NCBI GenBank assembly: GCA_900768265.1
Contig: CAAGCF010000005.1
Coordinates: 34,346-98,345, forward strand
Direction: 5' to 3'
Length of the DNA stretch: 64,000 nt
Origin: an uncultured Collinsella sp.
Lineage (GTDB): Bacteria > Actinomycetota > Coriobacteriia > Coriobacteriales > Coriobacteriaceae
Below the pieces are notes generated by a model. The model was given only the letters and a program-made list of their open reading frames with translations. It had not been told where the DNA came from and did no database searches. Made by a program: the position numbers and the translations under genes. Shown in pieces: positions 33,429 to 42,886 of this stretch (its first letter is position 1; each line of letters starts with the position of its first letter).

Positions 33429-33839
33429 ATGAAGCAAACGCAGGCAACCCGCCGTTTGGGCGAGCAGCTTCGCGAGAAGCTCGGTTATATCCTGCTCTTT
33501 GAGGTTTCCGATCCGCGTCTCGACCTGGTCACCCTGACCGCGGTCGAGGTCGCGGTGGACCGTTCGTTCGCGCGCGTGTACGTGTCGTGCGACGCGAGCC
33601 GCTACGACGAGGTCATGGAGGCGCTCGCCAGCGCCAAGGGCCGCATCCGTAGCCTGCTGGCCCGCTCGCTCGATTGGCGTGTCACGCCCGAGCTCGATTT
33701 TCGCATCGATCGCTCGACCGATGAGGCCGAGCGCATCACGCGTGCGCTGGAAAACGTTCCCGCCACGCTTGCGATCGAAAAGGATGAGGACGGCTATCCA
33801 ATTGCGGATGCCGCCCAGGAGGCAGCTTTAGATGAGTAA
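33429..33839 (+). CDS. rbfA: Ribosome-binding factor A
   Basis: This small KH-fold protein (136 aa) matures the 16S rRNA 5' end in the 30S subunit. The diagnostic parts are RLGEQLREKLGYILLFEVSDPRLDLVTLT-type residues 9-38, RSFARVYVS and WRVTPELDFRIDRS. It lies in the normal place after infB and its last 8 nt overlap the nrnA gene. Confidence 0.93.
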   Translation: MKQTQATRRLGEQLREKLGYILLFEVSDPRLDLVTLTAVEVAVDRSFARVYVSCDASRYDEVMEALASAKGRIRSLLARSLDWRVTPELDFRIDRSTDEAERITRALENVPATLAIEKDEDGYPIADAAQEAALDE

Positions 33840-34875
33840 TTCCGCCGACCTCGCATCGTGCGAGTCTGCAGATCTTCAGCGACGCATCCTCGAGCTCATC
33901 GAGGATGCGTCCTCCATTGCGATTTCGGGACATACGTCTCCCGATGGTGACGCCCTGGGCTCCGTGCTGGGTCTGGGCCTCTCGCTTATGAAGTTTTTCC
34001 CCAACAAGGAAATTGCCCTGCTGTTGGCAGACGATGACCCGGTTCCGCGCATCTACCGCTTTATGGAGGGTGCCGATCGTCTGGTGCCGGCATCTGCGTA
34101 TACCGGCAAGCCGGACCTGTTCATCTCGGTGGACGTGCCGGTCGTCGAGCGTCTGAACAACTCCGCCGAGGTGCTCCGCCGCTCGTCGCATGTGGTGTGC
34201 TTTGATCACCATCCGGCGCGCGAGGAATTTGCCGAGCTGAGCCTGAGGTGCGTCGACGCCGCGGCCTGCGCCATGATCATCGACCGCTTTTTGGACAATT
34301 GCGGCATTGTGGCTCGCGATGGTGTTGCGACCTGCCTGCTGTGCGGCCTGGTGACCGATACCGGTCGTTTTCAGTACCAAAACGCCGATGCCGCTGCGTT
34401 TCACGCCGCCTCGCGCCTGGTCGCGCACGGTGCCGATCCTGCGCGCGTTGCGCTCGAGGTCTACCAGAGCATGCGCGTAGAGTTCTTGCATCTCAAGTCC
34501 ATCGTTATGGGCCGCATCAAGACAGTGGCGCACGGTCGCGTGGCATATAGTTATGCGTACCAGAGTGACCTCGAGGCCTGCGGCGTCACTTCGGACGAGT
34601 GCGACGGTCTGGTCGATGTGGTGCGTTCGGTGATGGGTGTGGAGGTCTGCCTGTTCCTGAAGGGCATTGAGGGCGATACCAAGGTGCGCGGCAACCTGCG
34701 CTCCAAGGGCGACCTCAATGTTTCCGAGATCGCTGCTGCTTTTGGCGGTGGCGGGCATCCCGCGGCCGCCGGTTTCTCTAACAACGGAACGATTCTCGAG
34801 ACGCTCACCGCGGCACTCCCCATGCTGGCCGAGCTGGTAGGGGAGGATCCCGCTTCGGTGACCGTCGAGCTCTAA
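33832..34875 (+). CDS. nrnA: DHH-family phosphoesterase, oligoribonuclease NrnA-like
   Basis: NrnA-type enzymes degrade 2-5 nt RNA fragments and often hydrolyse pAp or pGpG. The 347-aa protein has the DHH domain motifs SGHTSPDGDALGS, ISVDVP, CFDHHPAREEF and LVTDTGRFQYQN, and the DHHA1 motif FGGGGHPAAAGF. It overlaps rbfA by 8 nt and is followed by truB, the common actinobacterial order. If c-di-GMP signalling operates through PelD, an enzyme of this type could also clear pGpG; that is speculation. Confidence 0.92.
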   Translation: MSNSADLASCESADLQRRILELIEDASSIAISGHTSPDGDALGSVLGLGLSLMKFFPNKEIALLLADDDPVPRIYRFMEGADRLVPASAYTGKPDLFISVDVPVVERLNNSAEVLRRSSHVVCFDHHPAREEFAELSLRCVDAAACAMIIDRFLDNCGIVARDGVATCLLCGLVTDTGRFQYQNADAAAFHAASRLVAHGADPARVALEVYQSMRVEFLHLKSIVMGRIKTVAHGRVAYSYAYQSDLEACGVTSDECDGLVDVVRSVMGVEVCLFLKGIEGDTKVRGNLRSKGDLNVSEIAAAFGGGGHPAAAGFSNNGTILETLTAALPMLAELVGEDPASVTVEL

Positions 34876-34890
34876 CATTTTGGATGGTAC

Positions 34891-35823
34891 ATGGCTCGTC
34901 GTACGCCTTCTCAATTGAATATGCTGCTCGCCGTCGATAAGCCGGTGGGTTGTACGTCCCACGACGTGGTATCGCAGTGCCGACGCGCCCTCCATGAGCG
35001 ACGCATCGGCCATGCCGGTACGCTCGACCCCATGGCCTCGGGTGTCATGGTGGTGGGCGTGGGCCAGGCGACCCGTCTGCTGGGTATGCTAACCCTCGAT
35101 ACCAAAAGTTATGTCGCCGACATTTCGTTTGGCGTCGAGACCAATACCGATGACGCCGAGGGCGAGGCCGTCCGTACGGTGCCCGTTGCCCCCGAGCTGC
35201 GCGATCCCGCTTACGCCCGTGAGCAACTGGCCGCTATGCTTGGCCCGCAGATGCAGGTGCCGCCGGCGTTTTCGGCCATCTCGGTCAATGGCGTCCGCGC
35301 CTATAAGAGTGCTCGCGAGGGCAATGCGGTAGACTTGCCCCCGCGCCCTGTCGAGGTCTATGCCGCCGACTTGATCGCCGTGGGCGGCGAAGGTGATACG
35401 TGCGTCTGGACCGTGGCGTTTTCGGTAAGCAAGGGCACCTACATTCGCGCGCTTGCTCGCGATCTGGGTCGCGCCTGCGATAGTGCTGCGCATATTTCCG
35501 CGCTGCGCCGTACGGCTTCCGGCGTGGTTTCCGTTGGCGCTTGTCATGCGGTCGAGGAGCTTTCTCCCAAGTCCGCGGCCGGCTTTGCTCTGGATCCCAT
35601 CGCCGCCCTTGGTGCCACGCGTGTCGATTTGCCGGGTAATCTTGCAGACGACCTGCTTTGTGGTCGCCGCATTCCTGTTGAACGCGCGCTTGCGGACTTC
35701 GATACGGCGAAGGCACCGTTCGCGCTCGTGCTCGATGGGGGACTCAAGGCGCTTGCTCGTATCGAGGGCGGCCGCTTCGTGATGGAGCACGTTTTTCCGC
35801 AGGCGATCGGCGGTGTTCGATGA
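34891..35823 (+). CDS. truB: tRNA pseudouridine(55) synthase
   Basis: TruB makes pseudouridine 55 in the T-loop of tRNAs. The 310-aa protein has LLAVDKPVGCTSHDVV, the catalytic-Asp motif GHAGTLDPMASGVMVVGVG, the FSAISVNGVRAYKSAREG block and SKGTYIRALARDLG. It starts 15 nt after nrnA and its TGA overlaps the ribF start (ATGA), so ribF is translationally coupled. Confidence 0.95.
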   Translation: MARRTPSQLNMLLAVDKPVGCTSHDVVSQCRRALHERRIGHAGTLDPMASGVMVVGVGQATRLLGMLTLDTKSYVADISFGVETNTDDAEGEAVRTVPVAPELRDPAYAREQLAAMLGPQMQVPPAFSAISVNGVRAYKSAREGNAVDLPPRPVEVYAADLIAVGGEGDTCVWTVAFSVSKGTYIRALARDLGRACDSAAHISALRRTASGVVSVGACHAVEELSPKSAAGFALDPIAALGATRVDLPGNLADDLLCGRRIPVERALADFDTAKAPFALVLDGGLKALARIEGGRFVMEHVFPQAIGGVR

Positions 35824-36827
35824 TGCTGGCGCCCCACGAGCTCGCGCGTATCTTTTTCGCGGGTGAGTTGGATGAGGCCCGTATCGTTTCTGCCGATGCA
35901 TTTGATGGGTGCGAATTCTTGGGCGCCGCATCGATCGCCATTGGCGTGTTTGATGGCGTGCATCGTGGGCACCAAGAGCTGATCGACGCGGTTATTCGCG
36001 ATGCGCATGACCACGACTGCAAAGCGGTCGTGGTCACCTTCGATCCTGATCCGGACGTCGTGGTGAGTCCTTCGCCCGCTCAAAAATTGATGACGACGGC
36101 CGACCGCCTGCATGCCCTGGCTCAAACCGGGGTCGATGCGGTGGTGGCCGTTCCCTTTACATCCGCCGTGGCGGCACTCGACCATGTCGGGTTTCTGGCG
36201 CTGTTGTCGCGCGTTGTCGACATTCGCTCCATTCGTGTAGGCAGCGACTTTAGGCTCGGCCGCGGTGGCGCTTCGGGCGTTGCCGAGATGCGCGCCTGGG
36301 GCGCTGAGCGTGGGGTTGACGTTTACGGTCACGACCTGCTCTGCGTTAACGGGCAGACCATCTGTGCCACGCGCATCCGCCATGAGCTTGGTCAGGGTCA
36401 TGTGGAGCTGGCTGCCGAGCTTCTCGGCCGTCCTTATATGCTGCGCGGCGTTGTGGCGTCTGGCCGTCACGAGGGCTCCGACATGGGCTTTCCCACGGCA
36501 AACATCCAGGTACCCGACAGCATTCAAGTGCCTGCGGATGGCGTCTATGAGGGTCTGGTGCTGGTCGATGATACCGTATGGCCTGCTGCCGTTAACGTCG
36601 GCCTGCCGCCGACCTATGCCGATGATGCCGCCTCGGCGCATCTCGAGGCCAACTTGATCGGCTATGCGGGCGACCTGTATGGCGCTTCCGTGTCGCTGGC
36701 GTTTACGCGCTGGCTGCGTCCGTCTCGCGTGTTCGATTCCCTGGACGAGCTTATCGCGACCGTCGAGGGTAATATCGACGATATCCGTCATAACTTGGGT
36801 GAGCAGGGGGTGAGTATCCGTGATTAG
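35820..36827 (+). CDS. ribF: Bifunctional riboflavin kinase/FAD synthetase
   Basis: This enzyme converts riboflavin to FMN and FAD. The 335-aa protein has the N-terminal nucleotidyltransferase domain (SIAIGVFDGVHRGHQELI, then VVTFDPDPDVV and IRVGSDFRLGRGGASG). The C-terminal riboflavin-kinase barrel has LRGVVASGRHEGSDMGFPTA and YEGLVLVD. Two adjacent ATGs overlap the truB stop. The dnaG gene overlaps its last 8 nt. The order truB-ribF is conserved widely. Confidence 0.94.
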   Translation: MMLAPHELARIFFAGELDEARIVSADAFDGCEFLGAASIAIGVFDGVHRGHQELIDAVIRDAHDHDCKAVVVTFDPDPDVVVSPSPAQKLMTTADRLHALAQTGVDAVVAVPFTSAVAALDHVGFLALLSRVVDIRSIRVGSDFRLGRGGASGVAEMRAWGAERGVDVYGHDLLCVNGQTICATRIRHELGQGHVELAAELLGRPYMLRGVVASGRHEGSDMGFPTANIQVPDSIQVPADGVYEGLVLVDDTVWPAAVNVGLPPTYADDAASAHLEANLIGYAGDLYGASVSLAFTRWLRPSRVFDSLDELIATVEGNIDDIRHNLGEQGVSIRD

Positions 36828-38949
36828 TGATGAGGAAAAAGATCAGGTACGCGCGGCGTCAGACTTGGTTGCCATCGTGCAGGAAACGGTTGAGCTCAAG
36901 CCCCGCGGCCATGAGTTTTGGGGCTGCTGCCCGTTTCATGGCGAAAAGACCCCATCGTTTCACATTATCCCTGCTACGCAGGTGTGGCACTGCTTTGGCT
37001 GCGGCGAGGGCGGCGACGTCTTTACCTATATCATGAAGCGCGAGAACCTGAGTTTTCCCGATTCGATCCGCTATTTGGCTGATCGTGCGGGCATTGAACT
37101 GCACGATACCGGTGCGCAGCGCGATCGCGGCACCAAGCGCGCTCGCATCTATGACCTGTGCGCCGAGACGGCTCAGTTCTACCACACCATGCTTATGCGC
37201 GGTAAGGACAGCCGTCCGCGCGAGTACTTTGCCAGCCGCGGTATGGGTGGAGACGTCTGTCGCCGCTACTGCCTGGGCTTTGCGCCGGGTCGCAACGCAC
37301 TGGTTTCGCATCTGTCTCAAGCGGGCTTTACCCCGCAGGAGATGATTGACGCCAACGTGGCCGTGAGCCGTGGGCGCGGACAGCTTGCCGACCGTTTTTA
37401 CGACCGTGTGATGTTTCCCATCTTTGATGAGCAGGGTCACAATATCGCCTTTGGCGGGCGCATCATGGGCGATGGTCAGCCTAAGTACCTCAACACCGCC
37501 GAGACGAGCGTGTTTCATAAAAAGCGAAACCTCTACGGCTTTAACTGGGCCAAGGAGTTTATCGTTGCGCAGGATACCGCCATCGTGGTGGAGGGGTATA
37601 CCGACTGCATCGCCTGCTGGGAGGCGGGGATCAAAAACGTCGTCGCCACGCTGGGCACGGCGCTGACGGAACATCACGTTAAGACGCTCACCCGCTTTGC
37701 CAAGCGCATTGTATATATGTTCGATGGCGACGCCGCCGGTCAAAAGGCCGCGCGCCGCGCGATTCAGTTTATCGAGCAGGATTCGATGGACCTGCGCTGC
37801 GTGGTGCTTCCCGACGGCAACGACCCCATGGAGTTCATCACGGCGCATGGTGGCGAGGCGCTGCAGGCGCGCATTGACGCGGCCGAGCCCCTCATGGACT
37901 TTGTCTACCGTTCGCTGCAGGAGTCGAGCGACATTACCACACCGGGCGGTCGTGCCAAGGCGCTCGAGGATGCGCTGACACTCATCTATCCTCTGCGCGA
38001 CAGCTATATGATCGACACGTACTTTATCCAGATTGCCGATCTGCTTGGCTTGGACTTGGAGACCGTGCGCGCGAGTTCGGGCCGTGTGTTTCGCGATGTC
38101 GCCAAGCGCGAGGATGCTGAGCGCCGGCGTGAGCAGAGCTATGAGCGTCGGCGCGCGCAAGCTGAGCGCGCGGGCGGTTCGCAGGGACGAAGCTCGGGCG
38201 GTGGTGCGACTGGTGCGCGCAGTGCCGGTCGCGGTGCCTGGGCCGCGGGTGCGACGCCGCCGGTGTCCGCACCGGTCGAGGAGGACCCGTACGACTACGT
38301 TCCGCTTGATGCCTATGGGGCCGCGCCGGTGGAGGTCGACGAGGACCTGCCGCCAATTGATGTGCCAGCGGGGATGGAAGGCGCTGCGACCGTTGCCGGT
38401 AGTTCAAGCGCGGCGGCAGCTCCGTCGATGCCGATTGTTTTGACCGATCTGGAGCGGAAATCCCTGGCGGGGGAGCGCGAGCTGCTGACGATGCTCACGA
38501 GCTACCCCGATCTGTTCCGCATGTATGCCGATCGCATTTGTTCTATCGAGTGGGTCGACCCGCGTCACGAGTCCATTGCGTGGGCCGTGCTGGCGACGCC
38601 GCCGGGCACCGATCCTGCGGCCTGCATGGATGCGGCGCGCGCGGTGTGTCCCGAGGCGGCAACGCTTGTGAGTGCCGGGCGCATCTCGGCAACGAGTAAG
38701 CACCCGACCGAGACGAACATCGTCTTTATGCTCGATACGCTCGAGCTCTACACCATCAAACGTCGCATGCGGGCCGCGCAGGCCAAGTTGCGTCAGGACC
38801 GTTCACTCGACGATGAGGCCCGTCGCGTGCTGACGATGCAGGCGGTGCAAGATTCACAGCGCCAGCGCGAGCTCCAAAAGTCGATCGGTGGCGTGGCCGA
38901 TCCGTTTCGTTTGATCGGTTTGGAGACTGCGGGCGCCGATCGGGCCTAG
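36820..38949 (+). CDS. dnaG: DNA primase
   Basis: DnaG makes RNA primers at the replication fork. The 709-aa protein starts at GTG, overlapping ribF. It has the CHC2 zinc domain (FWGCCPFHGEKTPSFHI, WHCFGCGEGGDVF), the catalytic core with TOPRIM motifs VVEGYTDCIACWEAG and YMFDGDAAGQKAA, and a helical C-terminal DnaB-interaction region (LLTMLTSYPDLFRM onward). Between residues about 430 and 545 there is a low-complexity Gly/Ala/Pro linker, which explains the length above the usual 600. With rpoD downstream it forms the classic macromolecular-synthesis pair. Confidence 0.96.
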   Translation: MISDEEKDQVRAASDLVAIVQETVELKPRGHEFWGCCPFHGEKTPSFHIIPATQVWHCFGCGEGGDVFTYIMKRENLSFPDSIRYLADRAGIELHDTGAQRDRGTKRARIYDLCAETAQFYHTMLMRGKDSRPREYFASRGMGGDVCRRYCLGFAPGRNALVSHLSQAGFTPQEMIDANVAVSRGRGQLADRFYDRVMFPIFDEQGHNIAFGGRIMGDGQPKYLNTAETSVFHKKRNLYGFNWAKEFIVAQDTAIVVEGYTDCIACWEAGIKNVVATLGTALTEHHVKTLTRFAKRIVYMFDGDAAGQKAARRAIQFIEQDSMDLRCVVLPDGNDPMEFITAHGGEALQARIDAAEPLMDFVYRSLQESSDITTPGGRAKALEDALTLIYPLRDSYMIDTYFIQIADLLGLDLETVRASSGRVFRDVAKREDAERRREQSYERRRAQAERAGGSQGRSSGGGATGARSAGRGAWAAGATPPVSAPVEEDPYDYVPLDAYGAAPVEVDEDLPPIDVPAGMEGAATVAGSSSAAAAPSMPIVLTDLERKSLAGERELLTMLTSYPDLFRMYADRICSIEWVDPRHESIAWAVLATPPGTDPAACMDAARAVCPEAATLVSAGRISATSKHPTETNIVFMLDTLELYTIKRRMRAAQAKLRQDRSLDDEARRVLTMQAVQDSQRQRELQKSIGGVADPFRLIGLETAGADRA

Positions 38950-39059
38950 ATGTTGTGGTCAACCAGCGTATTCTCGCCTATATCCTGTCTTTATTTTGGG
39001 TATAGACGTCTACGTGTGTGCTAAAGTATTGAGTCCTGTGGACTACGAAGGGAGAATCT

Positions 39060-40403
39060 GTGCCAAAAAAGACTGAGAGCACGGGTACTGGGCTGGAATC
39101 CTACGTTGCAAAGCTCATGGGCAACGGCTCAAACAGGACTTCGGTAACCGAGGACGAGATTCAGGTCGCCCTGAAGGATATCGATGTCTCTGATGAGCAG
39201 CTCAACGCGGTGTATTCCGCGCTGCGTAACAGCGGCATCCAGATTATCTCCGCGAGCGGAAACGACGACGCCCCGATGGGCGTCGACGATGACGATAACG
39301 ATACCGATGATTTCGATGACGACGACGAGCACGATTCCGGCTCGCTTGACGATCACGAGCTTAAGATGGCCCGCCAGGCCGATGCCGAGATGGGCTCTTC
39401 CAAGAGCAAGAAGAAGCGCACCGTGCGCACGTCTCGTTCGCGTTCGCGCGTGCGCGGCATCGATGCCTCCACGGTGATGCTGACCGGCGACCCGGTTCGT
39501 ATGTACCTCAAGGAGATCGGTAAGGTCGACCTGCTGACCGCATCTGAAGAGGTCGATCTGGCCATGAAGATCGAGGCCGGTCTCGAGGCTACCGAGAAGC
39601 TTGAGGCTGCCGAGGCAGGCGAGATCGAGCTCACCCGCGCCGAGATGCGTCGTCTTACGCGTATTGAGAACGTTGGTCTTGAGGCCAAGCAGGCGCTCAT
39701 CAGCGCAAACCTGCGTCTGGTCGTCTCCATCGCCAAGCGCTATGTCGGCCGTGGCATGCTGTTCCTGGATCTGATCCAGGAGGGCAACCTCGGTCTGATT
39801 CGCGCCGTCGAGAAGTTCGACTACCAGAAGGGCTTCAAGTTCTCCACGTACGCCACGTGGTGGATCCGTCAGGCCATTACGCGCGCTATTGCCGACCAGG
39901 CCCGTACCATCCGTATTCCCGTGCACATGGTCGAGACCATCAACAAGCTCGTCCGCGTGCAGCGCCAGCTCCTCCAGGACCTGGGTCGCGACCCGACCCC
40001 CGAGGAGATCGGTGCCGAGATGGACATGAGCGCCGATCGCGTTCGCGAGATCCAGAAGATCTCGCAGGAGCCCGTGTCGCTCGAGACCCCGATCGGCGAG
40101 GAAGAGGATTCCCAGCTGGGCGACTTCATCGAGGACTCCCAGGCTATCGTCCCGCCCGATGCCGCCAGCTTCTCTATGCTGCAGGAGCAGCTCACCCAGG
40201 TGCTCGATTCGCTTGCCGATCGCGAGCGCAAGGTTATCGAGCTGCGCTTTGGTCTCGTTGACGGACATCCCCGCACGCTCGAGGAAGTCGGTCGCGAGTT
40301 TGGCGTCACGCGCGAGCGTATCCGCCAGATCGAGTCCAAGACCCTGGCCAAGCTCCGCCATCCGAGCCGCAGCAGCAAGCTCAAAGACTACATCGAAAGC
40401 TAG
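39060..40403 (+). CDS. rpoD: Primary sigma factor RpoD (SigA)
   Basis: This is the housekeeping sigma factor, 447 aa, starting at GTG after GAAGGGAG. Region 1.1 is followed by an acidic stretch (residues 76-100, rich in Asp). Regions 1.2 to 4 are complete: DPVRMYLKEIG (1.2), NLRLVVSIAKRYVGRGMLFL (2.1), EKFDYQKGFKFSTYATWWIR (2.3-2.4), and GVTRERIRQIESKTLAKLR (4.2). An extended -10-like TGCTAAAGT and the palindrome TAGACGTCTA (39003-39012) precede it, so it may have its own promoter besides readthrough from dnaG. Confidence 0.97.
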   Translation: MPKKTESTGTGLESYVAKLMGNGSNRTSVTEDEIQVALKDIDVSDEQLNAVYSALRNSGIQIISASGNDDAPMGVDDDDNDTDDFDDDDEHDSGSLDDHELKMARQADAEMGSSKSKKKRTVRTSRSRSRVRGIDASTVMLTGDPVRMYLKEIGKVDLLTASEEVDLAMKIEAGLEATEKLEAAEAGEIELTRAEMRRLTRIENVGLEAKQALISANLRLVVSIAKRYVGRGMLFLDLIQEGNLGLIRAVEKFDYQKGFKFSTYATWWIRQAITRAIADQARTIRIPVHMVETINKLVRVQRQLLQDLGRDPTPEEIGAEMDMSADRVREIQKISQEPVSLETPIGEEEDSQLGDFIEDSQAIVPPDAASFSMLQEQLTQVLDSLADRERKVIELRFGLVDGHPRTLEEVGREFGVTRERIRQIESKTLAKLRHPSRSSKLKDYIES

Positions 40404-40412
40404 TCAAGCAAG

Positions 40413-40446
40413 AAGCGCCCTCAAGCACATCCGCTTGGGGCGCTTT
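40413..40446 (+). terminator. Rho-independent terminator of rpoD
   Basis: AAGCGCCCTCAAGC pairs with GCTTGGGGCGCTT (one bulged base) and is followed by TTTC, 10 nt after the stop. A further small hairpin (GTCGTTGG...CCAATGAC, 40454-40478) lies just downstream. Confidence 0.75.
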
Positions 40447-40504
40447 CATGTAGTCGTTGGGGACGTCTCCAATGACTAGGTCGGAAAAATTCTCAAAAAA
40501 GTTC

Positions 40505-40532
40505 TTGCCCTAAGCTGATTCGTCCGTATAAT
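40505..40532 (+). promoter_or_regulatory. Promoter of tRNA-Asn
   Basis: TTGCCC (40505-40510) and a perfect TATAAT (40527-40532) are spaced by 16 bp. The start would fall near 40539, about 24 nt before the tRNA. Confidence 0.75.
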
Positions 40533-40562
40533 AAACTTCGTTGCTTGAGAGCACGCACCTAT

Positions 40563-40637
40563 TCCTCGGTAGCTCAATGGTAGAGCACGCGGCTGTTAAC
40601 CGCGCTGTTGTAGGTTCGAGTCCTACCCGGGGAGCCA
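40563..40637 (+). tRNA. tRNA-Asn (anticodon GTT)
   Basis: Acceptor TCCTCGG pairs with CCGGGGA, the D-arm reads AGCTCAATGGTAGAGC, the anticodon loop CTGTTAACC gives GTT, and the T-arm has GGTTCGAGTCC. The CCA end is encoded (40635-40637). Confidence 0.96.
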
Positions 40638-40644
40638 GGTTGTA

Positions 40645-40673
40645 AAACCCGTCGCATATGCGGCGGGTTTTTT
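40645..40673 (+). terminator. Rho-independent terminator of tRNA-Asn
   Basis: An 11-bp stem AAACCCGTCGC/GCGGCGGGTTT with one U-G pair and loop ATAT runs directly into TTTTTT. Confidence 0.85.
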
Positions 40674-40831
40674 CATGCCGCGATCGCCTGTGGCGAACGT
40701 TACCGTATCAACATTTCGTGTTGAGGATGTAATCGTGAACCCCGCCGCCTTAACATGGCGCGGTCGTTGTAAAATGTTGGAATGATTGCTCCCACGACAT
40801 GGTGCCGCGAGCACCAGAAAAGGAGATTCTT

Positions 40832-41188
40832 GTGTCTGAGACCATTAACGGCAGCCTGAGCGTCTCGAACGACGTTATTGCCGATATTGCCGGTTATGCC
40901 GCGATGACGTGCTACGGCGTCGTCGGTATGGCCGAACAGCTCCAAGGCGCCGAGAGCGTGCGCCTGCTTGCCGGCCAGCGCCTCCGCAAGGGCGTGCTTG
41001 TTTCCGCCGACGAGAACGGCCTTACGGTCGACCTTCACGTCGTGCTCGAGAACGGCGTCAACATGAAGTCCGTCTGCCACAATCTTTCGAGCTCCGTCGC
41101 CTTCACCCTTCAGGAGATTGCCCAGATCGATCCCGCCAGCCTTAAGATCGGCATTCACATCGACGCGCTCAAGAGCCGTCTGAACTAG
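40832..41188 (+). CDS. Asp23/Gls24 family envelope-stress protein
   Basis: This 118-aa alpha/beta protein belongs to the Asp23/Gls24 family, found in alkaline-shock and envelope-stress proteins. Visible hallmarks are ISNDVIADIAGYAAM-like residues (VSNDVIADIAGYAAMTCYGV), VDLHVVLENGVNMKSVC and a C-terminal IGIHIDAL. The GTG at 40832 has AGGAG six bases upstream. It sits just before the fakA-like gene, a conserved order in Firmicutes and Actinobacteria, as in the YloU-YloV pair of Bacillus. Confidence 0.88.
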   Translation: MSETINGSLSVSNDVIADIAGYAAMTCYGVVGMAEQLQGAESVRLLAGQRLRKGVLVSADENGLTVDLHVVLENGVNMKSVCHNLSSSVAFTLQEIAQIDPASLKIGIHIDALKSRLN

Positions 41189-41215
41189 CATCCGAATACG
41201 GAGATTTCACCACTC

Positions 41216-42877
41216 ATGATTGCAAAGACCATTCGCACCTGTTTTCCGATCGCTGCGGCTGCCGTTTCCGAAAAGGCCGAGGAGATCAACAAGCTCAACG
41301 TCTTCCCCGTACCCGACGGCGACACCGGCACCAACATGTCGCTCACGCTCGCTTCGGTGACCAAGGAGCTTTCCGCCCTTCCCGCCGATGCCGACATGGA
41401 GGCCATTGCTGGCGCCATCACCCACGGCTCCCTGATGGGCGCCCGCGGCAACTCCGGTGTCATCACCTCGCAGATTCTGCGTGGTGTGGCCGAGGGCCTT
41501 GTCTCTGCCGATGAACCCATTACGTCCGCCAATATCGCCTTCGCCTTCCGTCGTGCCGTCAAGGTCGCCTTCCAGGCTGTTCGTAAGCCCATCGAGGGCA
41601 CGATCCTCACGGTCCTGCGTGATGTTTCGACCAAGGCAGACGAGTGCGAGAAGAAGAAGTTCTCTGCCGAGGATGCGCTCGACGCCATCGTCGTCGAGGC
41701 CTACCAGTCCGTCGCCCGCACGCCCGACCTGCTGCCCGTCCTCAAGGAGAACGGCGTGGTTGACTCCGGCGCCTTTGGCTTTGCCATCTTCTTGGAGAAC
41801 TTTGTTGCCGCCGCTCTTGGCCGCAGCACCGTGGTCGAGGATTTCTCCGCCACGTTTGATTCCGCTGGTTCTGCACGCGACGCGGCTCTCGATCGCGTCG
41901 AAATTGAGGCCAACGACGACTGGGAGGGCTCGGAGTTCCGCTACTGCAACGAGTTCCTCTTTAAGGCCGACGCCCCGTTTGACGAGGACGAGTGCCTTAA
42001 GTTCCTGGGCTCCATGGGCGACTGCGAGCTGCTCGTGGGCGCCTATCCCGACTACAAGATCCACGTGCACTCCAACACCCCCAACCTGGTGCTCGAGCAC
42101 ATGCTTCAGCTCGGTCAGATCTACGAGGTCTTTATCCACAACATGGAGATGGAGGCCCACGACCGTACCGCTAAGATCCATGAGGACCAGGAGAAGGCCG
42201 CCGAGCCCGCGAAGGCCCTGGGCTTTGTCGCAGTTGCGGCCGGCTCTGGCGAGGCCGACATCCTCAAGTCCCTCGGCGTCGACGTGATCGTGTCGGGCGG
42301 CCAAACCATGAACCCCTCGACCGCCGACCTGCTGAGCGCCGTCGACCAGGTCAACGCGACCTCGGTCATCATCCTGCCCAATAACGGCAACATCCGCATG
42401 GCCGCCGAGGCCGCTGCCTCCGCCTGCACCGACAAGAAGGTCGCCGTCGTTCCCACCAAGACTGTCCCGCAGGCCTTCTCTGCACTGTTCGCGGTCCTGC
42501 CCGATTCTGAGCTCGAGGACGCCGTTGCCGCCATGGTCGACGCCATCAGCGAGGTCCGCGATGGCGAGGTCACCCGCGCCGTGCGCGATTCCAGCGCCTC
42601 CGATGGCTCTCCGATTCACTCCGGTGACGTCATGGGTATCATTGCCGGCTCCATCGACGTGGTCGGCTCCGACGTGAAGCAGGTCACGCTAGACTGCATC
42701 AACCGCATGCAGGAGGAAGAGGAGGGCGACGCGCTGACGATTTTGGCCGGTGAGGACCTGTCCGATGAGGCCTTCCAGGAGATCGTCGACGCCATCGAGG
42801 AGGCTCAGCCCGATCTGGAGATCGACGCCCATCGTGGCGAGCAGCCGCTCTATCCCGTGATCTTCTCGATCGAGTAG
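41216..42877 (+). CDS. fakA: DAK2-domain fatty acid kinase subunit FakA-like (YloV)
   Basis: FakA phosphorylates exogenous fatty acids bound to DegV/FakB proteins, feeding phospholipid synthesis through PlsX. The 553-aa protein has the DAK2 kinase domain with VFPVPDGDTGTNMSLTL and HGSLMGARGNSGVITSQILR. A middle region follows, then the C-terminal FakA domain with GSGEADILKSLGVDVIVSGG and the NNGNIRMAAEAA block. The length matches YloV. It lies 27 nt after the Asp23 gene. PlsX lies nearby downstream, supporting the lipid role. Confidence 0.9.
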   Translation: MIAKTIRTCFPIAAAAVSEKAEEINKLNVFPVPDGDTGTNMSLTLASVTKELSALPADADMEAIAGAITHGSLMGARGNSGVITSQILRGVAEGLVSADEPITSANIAFAFRRAVKVAFQAVRKPIEGTILTVLRDVSTKADECEKKKFSAEDALDAIVVEAYQSVARTPDLLPVLKENGVVDSGAFGFAIFLENFVAAALGRSTVVEDFSATFDSAGSARDAALDRVEIEANDDWEGSEFRYCNEFLFKADAPFDEDECLKFLGSMGDCELLVGAYPDYKIHVHSNTPNLVLEHMLQLGQIYEVFIHNMEMEAHDRTAKIHEDQEKAAEPAKALGFVAVAAGSGEADILKSLGVDVIVSGGQTMNPSTADLLSAVDQVNATSVIILPNNGNIRMAAEAAASACTDKKVAVVPTKTVPQAFSALFAVLPDSELEDAVAAMVDAISEVRDGEVTRAVRDSSASDGSPIHSGDVMGIIAGSIDVVGSDVKQVTLDCINRMQEEEEGDALTILAGEDLSDEAFQEIVDAIEEAQPDLEIDAHRGEQPLYPVIFSIE

Positions 42878-42886
42878 GCTCTGCCT